Positions 45,829-55,905 of a stretch of DNA of 64,000 nucleotides are shown here, one piece after another. The stretch lies in assembly GCA_964474755.1 (NCBI GenBank), contig CAYYUG010000006.1, forward strand, positions 30,218 to 94,217, read 5' to 3'. The notes below the pieces were generated by a model. That model ran no database searches, was not told the DNA's origin, and saw nothing but the letters and a program-made list of their open reading frames with translations. Source of the DNA: GCA-2717185 sp964474755. Lineage in GTDB: Bacteria > Pseudomonadota > Alphaproteobacteria > UBA8366 > GCA-2717185. Each line of letters begins with the position of its first letter. Position 1 is the first letter of the stretch. Made by a program: the position numbers and the translations under genes.

Positions 45829-47061
45829 TCAGCGCGCAAAATCCAATCCAAACGTGCCGAGATCAATCCCTTCTTTTTCCGGCAGCGCTGCACGAATTTC
45901 CTTCATTTCATCCGCCTCGTAGGCGGCAGTCAGTTCCTTTAGCCGCGGATAGACCTCAGTTGAGAATAGTGTCATGGAACGGCGCGTCTGCTCGAAAGTC
46001 AGATGACCGGCCTGGCCCATGATTAGTAAGTTTCCAAATCCGCCCGAATAATCATAGAACGCCTTGATCTGTTCAAAAACTTGATCCGGCGTTCCGCAGA
46101 ACATATTTCCGCGTGCCATTTGTTGATCCAAAGTCGTCTGTAATGGAATACCGGCACCGCCGCGGCTGCCACTAGCGATTTGTGCTGCCACCGCGGGCGG
46201 GTGATAGCCCGGCGGATTGCTGTATTCCGGCGGCACCTTGTTCGATGTCATGTACCACAATACTTCCTCACCGCCCTTTCTAGCTTCCTCTTCATCGTCG
46301 GCGACATAGACCAAGGCGCAATAGGCGAGCTTGTCGAGCGGCGGCGCCTCGCCATGCTTATTGTGGTAGCCATCCCGGTAGCCGTCGAATATCGCCCGGA
46401 TACCTGGGTAGCCAGCCAGAAAAACGGCACCGATATATTCATGCTCGGCAACAGGCACAGCCGACCGAGCGCTACCAATCGTCACCCAGATCGGCGGATG
46501 CGGCTGCTGATAAGGCCGCGGCCAAACATTGACCTGGCGGGCATGAAACCAGCGGCCCTCAAAATTGAATGGGCCATCATGGGTCGTCCAGGCCTTGACG
46601 ATTAGATCGTGCGCTTCCCACATACGATCCGCGCCGCGATAGGGTAAAACGTTGGCGGGAGCCGACTCGTACGGCACACCGCGCACGAACCCGCATTCCA
46701 AACGACCCCGCGAAATCACGTCGACCATGGCCATCTCTTCTGCCGTTCGGGTTGGACGCGGTAGATTAGCCAGCGGGTTGCCAAGTACAAGAATACGCGC
46801 TGTCTTCGTCTCACGGGCCAAGATGCCGGCAATGATGGGCACAGCTGGTACGACGCAGGTTGCGGTCTGATGATGCTCGTTAAGCATGATTTCCAGACCG
46901 AGTTCTTCTGCCATCAGCCACATATCAATAAATTGATGGTAATTATCAGCCCCAGTTTCGGGATCAAAATGTTTATTTGGCAGATTGACGCGGATGGACC
47001 GGTAGCTCTCCTGTTCGGGCAACTGCGGGTAGGCGTCTTCGGTAAAAAACCATGCTCTCAT
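45829..47061 (-). CDS. LLM class flavin-dependent oxidoreductase, long type
   Basis: 410-residue luciferase-like monooxygenase, clearly different from the tandem LLM genes. Its N-terminal block LGLEIMLNEHHQTATCVVPAVPIIAGILARET and LPRPTRTAEEMAMVDVISRGRLECGFVRGVPYE near 120 are typical of the EthA/luciferase alpha-like long group. HPPIWVTIGSARSAVPVAEH near 190 and GTPDQVFEQIKAFYDYSGGFG near 335 follow. It starts 30 bases after the alpha/beta hydrolase gene on the same strand, so both are likely one operon. Confidence 0.85.
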   Translation of the reverse strand: MRAWFFTEDAYPQLPEQESYRSIRVNLPNKHFDPETGADNYHQFIDMWLMAEELGLEIMLNEHHQTATCVVPAVPIIAGILARETKTARILVLGNPLANLPRPTRTAEEMAMVDVISRGRLECGFVRGVPYESAPANVLPYRGADRMWEAHDLIVKAWTTHDGPFNFEGRWFHARQVNVWPRPYQQPHPPIWVTIGSARSAVPVAEHEYIGAVFLAGYPGIRAIFDGYRDGYHNKHGEAPPLDKLAYCALVYVADDEEEARKGGEEVLWYMTSNKVPPEYSNPPGYHPPAVAAQIASGSRGGAGIPLQTTLDQQMARGNMFCGTPDQVFEQIKAFYDYSGGFGNLLIMGQAGHLTFEQTRRSMTLFSTEVYPRLKELTAAYEADEMKEIRAALPEKEGIDLGTFGLDFAR

Positions 47062-47091
47062 AGTGAAAACCCTCTGCGTTACCTAAAAATT

Positions 47092-47886
47092 CTATGCCGA
47101 CCCATTGCTTACAAAGGATAGAACATGCTGCACGAATTTTTCTGGCTGTTCGACTTGTGGTGCGTGCCCGGCTTCCGAGATAACAGCGAATTCAGCATTC
47201 GGGATCATGCCGGCAAAAGCTCGGCCATAGTCTGGCGTAACCAGACCATCGTCTTCACCCCATAGAACCAGTGTAGGCACGTCGATGCGGTGTAACCGTC
47301 GCGGTAATTTGGGATTGTGCATGTAGGGTTGCCATGTATACAGGCCCAGTGCGACACGGTTCGACTGCACGATCTGACGCTGTTCATCGCTCATCTGCGA
47401 AGGGTCGGGTGCCTTGGCCGGATCGTGCCACATTAACTCGGTTAGATCTTCTTGCGGCGTTGCAAACACATCAACGATGTCTCGCTCATCACGGCCTCCC
47501 ACCTTCACGCCAACTGCATCAACCAAGATTAGCTTCGAGATCCGCGTCGTCGAGAGGACTGCTAGTTCCGCAGCCGTCCAGCCACCCATAGAGAAACCCA
47601 TCATGATGGCGTCTTGCAGATCCAACTCATCCATCAGGTCGAGATATAGATAGATCAAGTCCTGCATATCATCGAAGTGTTCTGGAATTTCGGAACCACC
47701 GAAGCCAGGATGCACCGGAGCAACTATCTCAAAGGTTTTCGCAAGTTTGTCCGTGAATGGCATTGACGCAACAGGACCACCGCCGCCATGCAGCATGAAC
47801 AAGCGCGGTCCCGACCCTTTGAAGGTAACGTCAACTGACACATCGCGCAGTTCGACGGTCCGAATCGTCTCAGTGCTGGTACTCAT
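47092..47886 (-). CDS. Alpha/beta hydrolase
   Basis: 264-residue alpha/beta hydrolase. LFMLHGGGGPVASMPF near 30 carries the oxyanion hole, and the nucleophile elbow GFSMGG near 97 has the expected Ser. Asp in LWGEDDGLVTPDYGR near 208 and His in SEAGHAPQVEQPEKF near 240 complete the triad. Similar to C-C bond or ester hydrolases of aromatic meta-cleavage routes. Paired with the long LLM gene downstream, it may cleave the monooxygenase product. Confidence 0.85.
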   Translation of the reverse strand: MSTSTETIRTVELRDVSVDVTFKGSGPRLFMLHGGGGPVASMPFTDKLAKTFEIVAPVHPGFGGSEIPEHFDDMQDLIYLYLDLMDELDLQDAIMMGFSMGGWTAAELAVLSTTRISKLILVDAVGVKVGGRDERDIVDVFATPQEDLTELMWHDPAKAPDPSQMSDEQRQIVQSNRVALGLYTWQPYMHNPKLPRRLHRIDVPTLVLWGEDDGLVTPDYGRAFAGMIPNAEFAVISEAGHAPQVEQPEKFVQHVLSFVSNGSA

Positions 47887-48089
47887 TAAATTCGATTTCC
47901 TTCAAACCTAATTTAGACATAATTAATCATCGCCTTTGGCTCCCTCCAACATACTGAAATCTATACGCCAAGTAATTTTGAATCCACGGCAACCAATTAA
48001 TTTAAAGTGAACTGCGTCGTTCCAACACAGGCTGCAACGCTTGCAGAGAAAACCGTGCGACAATCAGGCTAAACTAAAGTAGATCGTGG

Positions 48090-49322
48090 CTATCGAGAGC
48101 CTATCGGAATTGATTTGAAGGGGATGCCCTTATCAATCCGGACTTCTTGGGGTAATTTAAGTACACGCTCACCGATCGTATTGCGTAGTATTTCATCGGT
48201 ACCACCTGCTATGCGATATGCGGGCGAATCTAAAAATGAAAGTTCGAAGATACCGTCAAGCGGCATCTTAGCCCCCATCTGCACACCCGCCGCCCCCATG
48301 AGGTCCATCCCAAACGCCGATGCGTCCTGGATCATGCTGGCGGCCACAAGCTTCCCGATTGAAGCCTCCGGTCCCGGAGCATCTCCTCTCGAAAGGGCCG
48401 TCATGATCCGGTAGCGGGTGAAGCGAAGTCCCTGAGCTTTGACATAAAACTCGGCAAGCCGTTGCTCAACTTCCGCATCGTCGACCGCCTTGCCATCATC
48501 GAAATCGAGATCTACAGCAAGGTGGTACAATTCCTCAAACGATGGCCCAAAATCATCCGCAATTGCGTAACGCTCTCCCATCAACAGGTTCATTGCGACT
48601 TTCCACCCACCATTAACAGGTCCCAGCCTCTGGCTATCGGGAATGCGAACGTCGCGAAAAAATGTCTCGTTAAAATGCCGAGCACCAGACATTTGTTTGA
48701 TCTGTCTGATCTCTACACCGGGCGTCTTAGTACTGAGGTAGAAGAAGGTGATACCATCATGCTTGCCTTTGTCGGCATCGCTGCGTGCGAGCAATACACC
48801 CCAGTCTGCTTTATGTGCGAACGAGGTCCAGATTTTCTGCCCGTTGATTATCCAATCATCACCATCTCGCTCTGCCGATGTCCGCAGCGCCCCAAGATCC
48901 GACCCACCGGCTGGTTCCGAGTAGAACTGACACCAAACCTCCTCGCCGCGCAGTGCCGGCGGCGCGAAGCGATCACGTTGCTCCTGCGTGCCCCAACGGC
49001 AGATCGTGGGGATGCAGATACCGAGCTGTAGACCGATCGCATTAACTGTCGTCTTGTAGCGTGCCTCCTCCTGGTCATAAATCATCTGCTGGACCGGCGA
49101 ACCACCCTGGCCATGCCATTCAGTCGGCCAGGTGATACCAGCAAATCCCGCCTCCCACTTTATGCGTTGAAAGGATTTCGCTTCCTCAAGCACGCCTGGA
49201 CTGTCCTCCCCACGTCGGTAGCCGCGGACATCACCGGGGCCGCGTTTTTCTAGATGAGCGTCCAGAAATGCGCGGCACTTGGCACGATATTCAGCTTCCG
49301 CTGGCGAATCTTTAAAATTCAT
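48090..49322 (-). CDS. Acyl-CoA dehydrogenase, first partner
   Basis: 410-residue acyl-CoA dehydrogenase. FSEPAGGSDLGALRTSAERDGDDWIINGQKIWTSFAHKADWG (residues ~130-175) is the FAD/substrate region, and the C-terminus ends in the GGTDEILRNTIGERVLKLP form. The residue before GGT, where some families place the catalytic base, is Gly. It overlaps the 380-residue dehydrogenase by 4 bases (ATGA). Adjacent pairs of a long and a short dehydrogenase like this can form alpha2beta2 enzymes in steroid or side-chain degradation. Confidence 0.85.
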   Translation of the reverse strand: MNFKDSPAEAEYRAKCRAFLDAHLEKRGPGDVRGYRRGEDSPGVLEEAKSFQRIKWEAGFAGITWPTEWHGQGGSPVQQMIYDQEEARYKTTVNAIGLQLGICIPTICRWGTQEQRDRFAPPALRGEEVWCQFYSEPAGGSDLGALRTSAERDGDDWIINGQKIWTSFAHKADWGVLLARSDADKGKHDGITFFYLSTKTPGVEIRQIKQMSGARHFNETFFRDVRIPDSQRLGPVNGGWKVAMNLLMGERYAIADDFGPSFEELYHLAVDLDFDDGKAVDDAEVEQRLAEFYVKAQGLRFTRYRIMTALSRGDAPGPEASIGKLVAASMIQDASAFGMDLMGAAGVQMGAKMPLDGIFELSFLDSPAYRIAGGTDEILRNTIGERVLKLPQEVRIDKGIPFKSIPIGSR

Positions 49323-50461
49323 CGCGCCTCTCCCGCGGCTGCCGCATCATCATAATTCTGCTGCGCCCGGTAGGCTCGCATAAGGCGGCGTTTCCACTCA
49401 CGAGTACCCCCCAATGCCAAGCGCAGCAGTTCGGCGCGTCGGTAGTACAGGTGACAATCAAGTTCCCAGGTGAAGCCCATCCCGCCATAGGTTTGGATGT
49501 TCTCCTTCGTCGCCATCCAGCCAGCTTCGCATGCAGCAACCCGGCTTGTTGCCGCGGCAAGCGGTAGCTCATCCCCACCAGACTCTAAAGCCCAAGCACC
49601 GTAAAAACTGTTGGAGCGCGCTAATTCCAACGCGACATAAACGTCAGCCAGCTTGTGCTTGATCGCCTGAAAAGAGCCAATCGGCCGGCCAAATGCGAAC
49701 CGTTCTTTTCCGTGTGTGCAGGCCATTTCTAGCGCCGACGACGCTACTCCAATCTGCTCAAACGCCATCATCACCGCGGCACGGTCGATCATATTACGGA
49801 TCGCCGTACCGCCGATGGCACCCGGCAACAGTTCTGCAGGGCATGTCTCAAACCGAAAGGTAGCGTGGCCGCGTGACGGATCGATCGTATCCTGCGGCAC
49901 GCGTTTTATTGCCGCATCGGATAGGTCCACCAGGAATAACGCCGGACCACCGCTCGCACACCGTCCTGCAACGATCGCAAAATCGGCAATAGTACCATCC
50001 ACGACGGCCACCTTCTCGCCATCTACGTAGCCATCGGCGAAGACTGTATCAAACTGCTCCGGAACTAATGGCCCAACACGCTCCGAAATCGCGACGGTGC
50101 CGATAGACGAGCCGTCTGCCAGCTTGGGTAAAAAATCTCTCTGCTGCTGCGGACTGCCAAACTGCAACAGCGCCTCAGTGGCCAAATAGACAGAGGATGC
50201 AAAGGGCACCGGTGCGATAGCACGGCCTATCTCCTCAGCCAGGACACAAACCGCCAGTGGACCGAGGCCGAGGCCGCCATGTTGCTCAGGGATAGTCGCC
50301 GACAGCCATCCCATCCCTGCCATCTCGCGCCACAGGCCCGCATCGTGGGTCAGAGCCTCATCGATGACACGCCGCGCCACCGATGCTGGGCAGCGGTCAG
50401 TCAGAAAATCGCGCGCCGTATCCCGAAGCTGCTTTAATTCCTCCGGGAAATCGAATTCCAT
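49319..50461 (-). CDS. Acyl-CoA dehydrogenase, second partner
   Basis: 380 residues with the N-terminal helix domain (MEFDFPEELKQLRDTARDFLTD), the middle FASSVYLATEALLQFG segment, and the C-terminal GRPIGSFQAIKHKLADVYVALE dehydrogenase domain. The usual IGGTxEIxRN terminus is altered to LALGGTREWKRRLMRAY, as seen in the smaller subunits of heteromeric dehydrogenases. Starts 4 bases after the esterase stop and is coupled to the 410-residue partner. Confidence 0.85.
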   Translation of the reverse strand: MEFDFPEELKQLRDTARDFLTDRCPASVARRVIDEALTHDAGLWREMAGMGWLSATIPEQHGGLGLGPLAVCVLAEEIGRAIAPVPFASSVYLATEALLQFGSPQQQRDFLPKLADGSSIGTVAISERVGPLVPEQFDTVFADGYVDGEKVAVVDGTIADFAIVAGRCASGGPALFLVDLSDAAIKRVPQDTIDPSRGHATFRFETCPAELLPGAIGGTAIRNMIDRAAVMMAFEQIGVASSALEMACTHGKERFAFGRPIGSFQAIKHKLADVYVALELARSNSFYGAWALESGGDELPLAAATSRVAACEAGWMATKENIQTYGGMGFTWELDCHLYYRRAELLRLALGGTREWKRRLMRAYRAQQNYDDAAAAGEAR

Positions 50462-50465
50462 AGAT

Positions 50466-51335
50466 TTACAGCCCCATTTGCGTAATTAACATTCGGGTTA
50501 GTGGATCCCGTGCGTTTCCCAGCCGATCGGTGATATCGAAATGATGATCACCGGGTGTTGCAATGAATTGTGCCGAAATTCGGTGGTGCCGCAGATGAGC
50601 CGCATAGGCTAGCGATTGCCAGTGCCATAAATGGGTCTCGTCAGCGCCCAAGGCAACGATAGCTGATCCCTTCGCGATCGGCTTTAAACGCATCGGGCTC
50701 ATTGTCTTAACCTCTTTAGCTGTGATCCGGAGATCCTTCTGAAATTCCTCCAACCCACGATGCGGTTCGATTTCAAACAAGCCGCTCAACGCCGCAGTGC
50801 CTTTGATAAGGCCTTTTGGTATGCGCCCTTCCTTGGACCAATCTGTTGCCGTCATCATTGCTGTAAGATGTCCGCCCGCAGAATGGCCGGAAAGGTAGAT
50901 CTGTTTGGGATCGCCTCCATATTTAGCGATGTTGCGGTACACCCAGATTACGGCGCGCCGTGTCTGGCGTACAATTTCGGTTATCGAGACAGACGGACAG
51001 AGATCATAGTTCGGCAACACCACCGCAGCGCCTGCTGCCACCATCGGTGCTGCCATATGGCTATAAGTGTCCTTTGTCAGCGCGGGATTTCGCCAATAGC
51101 CACCATGGATGAAGATATGTACCGGCGCCCCGCATTTCTTGGCCGGAAAAACGTCCAATACCTGACCAGCAGTTTCGCCGTAGGGAACATCCAAATGGCA
51201 ATCAATTTTTTTTCGAACTCGCTTACTTCGACGCGCCGAGCGGTCGGTGTAGGCATCTGCGTCTGGTACGTTGAGCCGCGCGACATACTGCAGTTCGAGA
51301 TCGCTGATCTGCACTTTGGTCAACTTGCCGGGCAT
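50466..51335 (-). CDS. Alpha/beta hydrolase, kynurenine-formamidase/HSL-like esterase
   Basis: 289-residue esterase. HGGYW at about 93-97 (oxyanion hole, HGG form), the GHSAGGHL nucleophile elbow near 165 with Ser, Asp in LGADETHLW and the His in PGDHHFD at the C-terminus complete the triad. It most resembles arylformamidase-type hydrolases. The ATG at 51335 has GGAGGAAGG directly upstream; the longer frame would overlap the molybdoenzyme gene. Second gene of the operon molybdoenzyme - esterase - dehydrogenase - dehydrogenase. Confidence 0.8.
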   Translation of the reverse strand: MPGKLTKVQISDLELQYVARLNVPDADAYTDRSARRSKRVRKKIDCHLDVPYGETAGQVLDVFPAKKCGAPVHIFIHGGYWRNPALTKDTYSHMAAPMVAAGAAVVLPNYDLCPSVSITEIVRQTRRAVIWVYRNIAKYGGDPKQIYLSGHSAGGHLTAMMTATDWSKEGRIPKGLIKGTAALSGLFEIEPHRGLEEFQKDLRITAKEVKTMSPMRLKPIAKGSAIVALGADETHLWHWQSLAYAAHLRHHRISAQFIATPGDHHFDITDRLGNARDPLTRMLITQMGL

Positions 51336-51385
51336 ACCTTCCTCCGTTTTGGCAAAGAGTAACGAAGGAGAGGAAGTAGACCAAA

Positions 51386-53410
51386 TTAGCACGCGCTCGC
51401 GCGTACCGTAACTTCTACACCATGCACCGCGGTGCTGTTGCCCATGTCGCTGCGCAAGCCGGGATTGAGTGCGTTGATATTGAGACCTTCCCCCGCCGCA
51501 CCTGGCCAACGTCCTTTTGGCGCCCAGCCAACGCCAGGCGGTGTCATATCAGAAACCCGTACCGTGAGGGTTAGCGTCGCATTTTCATTTGAAACCTGCG
51601 CCTCGTCACCTTCCATTAGTCCTCGCGCCGCCGCATCGTCGGGATGGAGCGTGATCGTTGCCGGATCGGTACGCTCACGAATGCGCGGCTCGTTGTCGTA
51701 GGAGGAATTCATGTGCCATTCACTAGCAGGGGTCAGCAGCCGCAATTGGTTAGGCAAAGGCCGCGCAAGTGGTTCAGGCTCCGGCAGACGGGGGTGACCA
51801 TCACCCTCAGCCTCGGTACTTGCCAGTTCTATCCTGCCTGACGGAGTTGGAAAGTCGAGATTTTCCCACAGCACTACAGGCTCAGTCTCCGGGTAAACCG
51901 TACCCCGTACCTTCAGTTCCTCAAAGGTGATCCCGAACGGCTCAAGCATATGCTCTATGATAGCTCTGTCTTCTTCGAACAAGGCTGGTTCTTGGAGCCC
52001 CATCTTCGCCGCCAGACGTCGGAAAATTTCTTGGTTTGGCAGTGCTTCGCCAACAGGCTCAAGCGCCTTTGACTGCGGTCCAACCGATAAATGAAAATAT
52101 GATCCAACGATATCGTCGAACTCTAGGAAACTCGCCGCCGGCAGGACAATATCAGCGTAGCGCGCGCTATCGGTCATGAACAAATCAGCGACTACGGTGA
52201 ATAGATCCTCCGATTGCAAAGCATTAAGCAGCTTCCTCTGATCTGGGTTAGAAGCAGCCACGTTGATGTTCCAAAGAAGCAGCGCCTTATCGTGCGGTGC
52301 AGCTTCTAGATGGGCTCGCAGGTCCATATGGCTTATGGAGACGGCATCGTTGCTCCGCAGGTCGGCTCGAGCAAGATATTCCATATCCATACCGCGGGTT
52401 GGCCCCTTGCCGTTCAGGAAATTCAGGCCAGTCCCTGGCTTACCGATATTACCTGTTAAGGCAGGCAGCAGAGCAGCCGTCCGAAAGGCGTTGCCACCGG
52501 TCGGCGCGCGGCACAGCGCCTGGCCAAGCCATAGCATGGAGGGGCCGGCACCGTAGGCCTCTGCTGCGGTGCGGATTTCCGGTTCCGACACGCCAGTGGC
52601 TGCCGCCGCTCGAGCAGGTGACCACTCATTAATCAGCGGCTCGAGTTCCTCAAAACCCACCGTATGTGACTCGATGAAAGCGCTATCCAGACGTCTGATT
52701 TGCTTGAGAGCGTGCAGCAGCCCGAAGGCAAGCGCCGCATCCGTTCCCGGGAACGGTCGCAAGTGAATATCGGCACGGGCGGCAGTCGGAGTGCGGATCG
52801 GATCGATGACGATTAGTGTTCCAGGGAATTCGGCCAGCCAATGTTTATCGACGTGCGGCCCACTGGCCGATGGGTTCGCACCCCAAACAATCAGGCAGCT
52901 AGCGTCTTTGGCAGTGCGGGGATCGAAACCCTTTGCACTTTCACCCATAACGTAACCAAGCCCAATGTGGCCAGAGAGGTTACAGATTGAGTCTGGTTCA
53001 ACTTCAGTCGCTCCAATATAGTTAAAAAACCGCATCGGGAACTGGTTAGCGATAACTGAGCAAGTGCCAGTATAGTGAGCCGTTAGAATGTCGACTGCCC
53101 GACCGTCGTCGATTAGGGAATTCAGGCGCCCTGCTACGATATCCAGCGCCTCATCCCAGGAAATTTTTTCGAAAGCTCCCTCGCCCTTCCTACCGGTTCG
53201 CCGCAACGGCACCTTCAGCCGCACTGACGGGTCGCGCCATACGCCGTTATATGCAAGCGTGCACTTACCACACAGAGACCCGCGGTTCCCCGAGTGCTCG
53301 GGATCGCCGGTCACTCGGTCGATTTCTCTTCCCTTCATGACAACTCGAATACCACAGCTGTCGTAGCAGTCACGCGGGCAAGTCGTACGGATCGATGTCT
53401 CGCAGGTCAT
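51386..53410 (-). CDS. Molybdopterin oxidoreductase, DMSO-reductase superfamily (second)
   Basis: 674-residue bis-MGD enzyme, shorter than the other one. Cluster cysteines are Cys11, Cys15, Cys19 and Cys47 (C-x3-C-x3-C-x27-C), the spacing of formate-dehydrogenase/nitrate-reductase relatives without Tat signal. Cys143 (DSICNLSGHIG) is the probable Mo ligand. The C-terminal molybdopterin-binding domain (ITLHPDDAAARGLMEGDEAQVS) is present. Only an esterase and two acyl-CoA dehydrogenases follow; no electron-transfer subunit. Divergent from the zinc alcohol dehydrogenase gene. Confidence 0.85.
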   Translation of the reverse strand: MTCETSIRTTCPRDCYDSCGIRVVMKGREIDRVTGDPEHSGNRGSLCGKCTLAYNGVWRDPSVRLKVPLRRTGRKGEGAFEKISWDEALDIVAGRLNSLIDDGRAVDILTAHYTGTCSVIANQFPMRFFNYIGATEVEPDSICNLSGHIGLGYVMGESAKGFDPRTAKDASCLIVWGANPSASGPHVDKHWLAEFPGTLIVIDPIRTPTAARADIHLRPFPGTDAALAFGLLHALKQIRRLDSAFIESHTVGFEELEPLINEWSPARAAAATGVSEPEIRTAAEAYGAGPSMLWLGQALCRAPTGGNAFRTAALLPALTGNIGKPGTGLNFLNGKGPTRGMDMEYLARADLRSNDAVSISHMDLRAHLEAAPHDKALLLWNINVAASNPDQRKLLNALQSEDLFTVVADLFMTDSARYADIVLPAASFLEFDDIVGSYFHLSVGPQSKALEPVGEALPNQEIFRRLAAKMGLQEPALFEEDRAIIEHMLEPFGITFEELKVRGTVYPETEPVVLWENLDFPTPSGRIELASTEAEGDGHPRLPEPEPLARPLPNQLRLLTPASEWHMNSSYDNEPRIRERTDPATITLHPDDAAARGLMEGDEAQVSNENATLTLTVRVSDMTPPGVGWAPKGRWPGAAGEGLNINALNPGLRSDMGNSTAVHGVEVTVRASAC

Positions 53411-53609
53411 GCGTTCAGATCTCCTATCCTGGGACTATCCCGGTTGGGATCAGACCCAATGAAGTACGCCAGTCGCATATTGGTATCAAAAAGCGGCACA
53501 AGTTCCATGTTGCTTGATCGAACATGGCTTACCTTTCATCGTGAGGACATCAAACGCTATGTTAACCAGAATTCTTATGCGGTTGTCATGCGGATAAAGG
53601 ATTGTAGCA

Positions 53610-54688
53610 ATGAAGATGAAAGCCGTCATTTTGTTCAAAGCCGGAGCGCCTGCACCCTATAAGGATAGCCGACCGCTGCGCGTCGAGGAGGTCGATCTAG
53701 ACCCGCCGCAGACAAACGAAGTCCTGGTGCGGATAGGCGGAGCGGGGCTCTGCCATTCTGATCTGTCAATCATCAACGCCTCGGTCCCACGTGCACTGCC
53801 TATGGTGTTAGGGCACGAAGGTTCTGGCGAGGTTGTCGAGGTCGGCGCCAATGTGACCGACGTTAAGGCCGGCGATCATGTCGTATTCCAGTTCCGTGCT
53901 AGTTGCGGGCGGTGCCGGCGCTGTTCCGAGGGAAGGCCCGCCCTGTGTGAGATATCGGCCAAGGCCAAAGCCACGGGCGGCCTAATGGGTGGCGGCAAAA
54001 GAATTTCTCTTGACGGAGCACCAATCTCACACCATTCGGGCATTTCCTGCATGGCTGAATACGCTGTTGTCGATCGCGGCACGGTTGTTGTCATTGATCA
54101 AGACCTGCCGCTTGACGAAGCCGCTATATTCGGTTGCGCGGTGATGACAGGTGTCGGCGCAGTCACTAATACTGCACGGGTCCGGGTAGGCGATGCGGTG
54201 GCTGTCGTCGGTCTAGGAGGGGTCGGCCTAAATGCCCTCCTGGGAGCCAAGTTAGGCGGTGCGGAACGTATCATCGCCGTCGATATCAGTGACGAAAAAC
54301 TTGGTTTGGCAAGACAGTTGGGAGCAACTGATACCTTCAACGCAACTGACGCCGATTGCGTCTCTGAAATAATCGAAGCAACCAAGGGCGGCGTCGATTT
54401 TGCAATTGAAACGGCAGGTGCTATCGCAGCGATGGAAACCTGTTATGCGATCCTCCGTACAGGAGGACGTGTCATCGCTGCTGGTTTGCCGCCGGCCAAG
54501 TCCGACTTCTCTTTCAAACCGGCGCAGTTAGTCGGTGAGGAGCGCGGAATCCTTGGCAGTTCGATGGGCAGCTGCGTGCCGGTCCGAGACATTCCACGCT
54601 TCATTAGCCTGTATCGTCAGGGTCGCCTGCCCGTCGATAGGTTGATCGATGCGAGGATTGGATTTGAAGATATCAATGCTGGCTTTGA
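53610..54688 (+). CDS. Zn-dependent alcohol dehydrogenase (3' end lost in gap)
   Basis: About 359 residues of a zinc MDR enzyme. Catalytic-zinc GLCHSDLSIING-type motif at about 50, GHEGSGEVVEVG near 70, and the structural-zinc cysteines in CGRCRRCSEGRPALC near 100-114 are intact, followed by the GLGGVGLNALLGAKLGGA Rossmann site. It resembles class III/NDMA-type long-chain alcohol dehydrogenases. The tail enters a gap; a short piece after it (54789-54836) may be the end of this gene, but its frame cannot be proven. AAGGA lies about 8 bases before the ATG. Confidence 0.85.
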
Positions 54689-54788
54689 NNNNNNNNNNNN
54701 NNNNNNNNNNNNNNNNNNNNNNNNNNNNNNNNNNNNNNNNNNNNNNNNNNNNNNNNNNNNNNNNNNNNNNNNNNNNNNNNNNNNNNNN
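54689..54788. other. Assembly gap (100 N)
   Basis: A run of 100 N of unknown true length inside or at the end of the alcohol dehydrogenase gene, about 58 bases before the ureohydrolase start. Confidence 0.98.
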
Positions 54789-54846
54789 CGACGAGATGCG
54801 GCTACAATAATTGATGACCTAATTACGGCCAACTAGGAGCCTACCT

Positions 54847-55815
54847 ATGCCGGATAAAAGCAGCTTACCGCAACCGCCAAGCAACAATGTTGCTCCGCGT
54901 TATATGGGGCTAGCAACATTTATGCGTACACCGGTGGTAACCGACTACGACACGATTGACATCGCCCTGGCCGGTGTCCCTTGGGACGGTGCCGTTACGA
55001 ACCGTGCAGGTGCACGGCACGGTCCGCGAGAGGTGCGCAACATGTCGAGCCTCATTCGCCGCGTACACCATGTCAGCAACATCAATCCTTTCGAGTTGTG
55101 CCGCGTTGGCGATGTCGGAGACACGCCGGTCAACCCGATTAACAACGACCGCATGCTCGACATGATCGAAGAATTCTATACCGACATTGTGGGAGCCGGC
55201 GTTACGCCACTTTCCTGCGGCGGCGACCACTTGATCACGCTGCCCATTATGCGAGCACTCTGCAGGGACAAGCCAACCGGAATGGTTCATTTCGACGCAC
55301 ACACGGACACAGCTGATGCAGCCTTCGATGGCGAGCGGTACCACCATGGAACGCCTTTTCGCCGTGCGGTGGAAGAAGGCTTATTAGATCCCCAAAGGAC
55401 CATACAAATTGGCATACGCGGTGCGCGTTCAGACGCTGATTACAATGATTTTTCCCACGAAAGCGGCATGCGGGTGATCTATATCGAGGAATTTTACGAT
55501 ATGGGAATTCCAGCAGTAATAGAAGAAGCGCGCCGCGTGGTTGGCAACGGACCTGTATATATCAGTTTCGATGTAGATGGGTTAGACCCGGTCTACGCGC
55601 CCGGCACCGGTACACCCGAGGTCGGTGGTTTTTCAACCCACGAAGCGCAACGCATGGTTCGCGGACTTCAGGGCCTCGAAATTATCGGCGGAGATGTTGT
55701 CGAAGTCGCGCCGCCATTCGACCAGAGTGGCAACACTGCCCTCGTCGGCGCGACATTTATGTATGAGATCCTCTGCGTCGTGGCGGATGCAATCGCATCG
55801 CGCGTAAAAAGTTGA
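54847..55815 (+). CDS. Agmatinase-family ureohydrolase
   Basis: 322-residue arginase-fold enzyme with the dinuclear Mn motifs GGDHLITLP near 122, HFDAHTDTAD near 146-154 and SFDVDGLDPVYAPGTGTPEVGG near 240. It hydrolyses a guanidino group to urea (agmatine, guanidinobutyrate, guanidinopropionate or guanidine); specificity is not decidable. AGGAG lies 7 bases before the ATG. It follows the alcohol dehydrogenase closely and may form an operon with it. Confidence 0.85.
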   Translation: MPDKSSLPQPPSNNVAPRYMGLATFMRTPVVTDYDTIDIALAGVPWDGAVTNRAGARHGPREVRNMSSLIRRVHHVSNINPFELCRVGDVGDTPVNPINNDRMLDMIEEFYTDIVGAGVTPLSCGGDHLITLPIMRALCRDKPTGMVHFDAHTDTADAAFDGERYHHGTPFRRAVEEGLLDPQRTIQIGIRGARSDADYNDFSHESGMRVIYIEEFYDMGIPAVIEEARRVVGNGPVYISFDVDGLDPVYAPGTGTPEVGGFSTHEAQRMVRGLQGLEIIGGDVVEVAPPFDQSGNTALVGATFMYEILCVVADAIASRVKS

Positions 55816-55905
55816 ACACGAATTTGCTGGCACGTAATTCTATTCACATAGTCCATGAATATCCGTCAGTGACCGGTCGGATAAAAAAATAATTTGGATA
55901 ATTAA

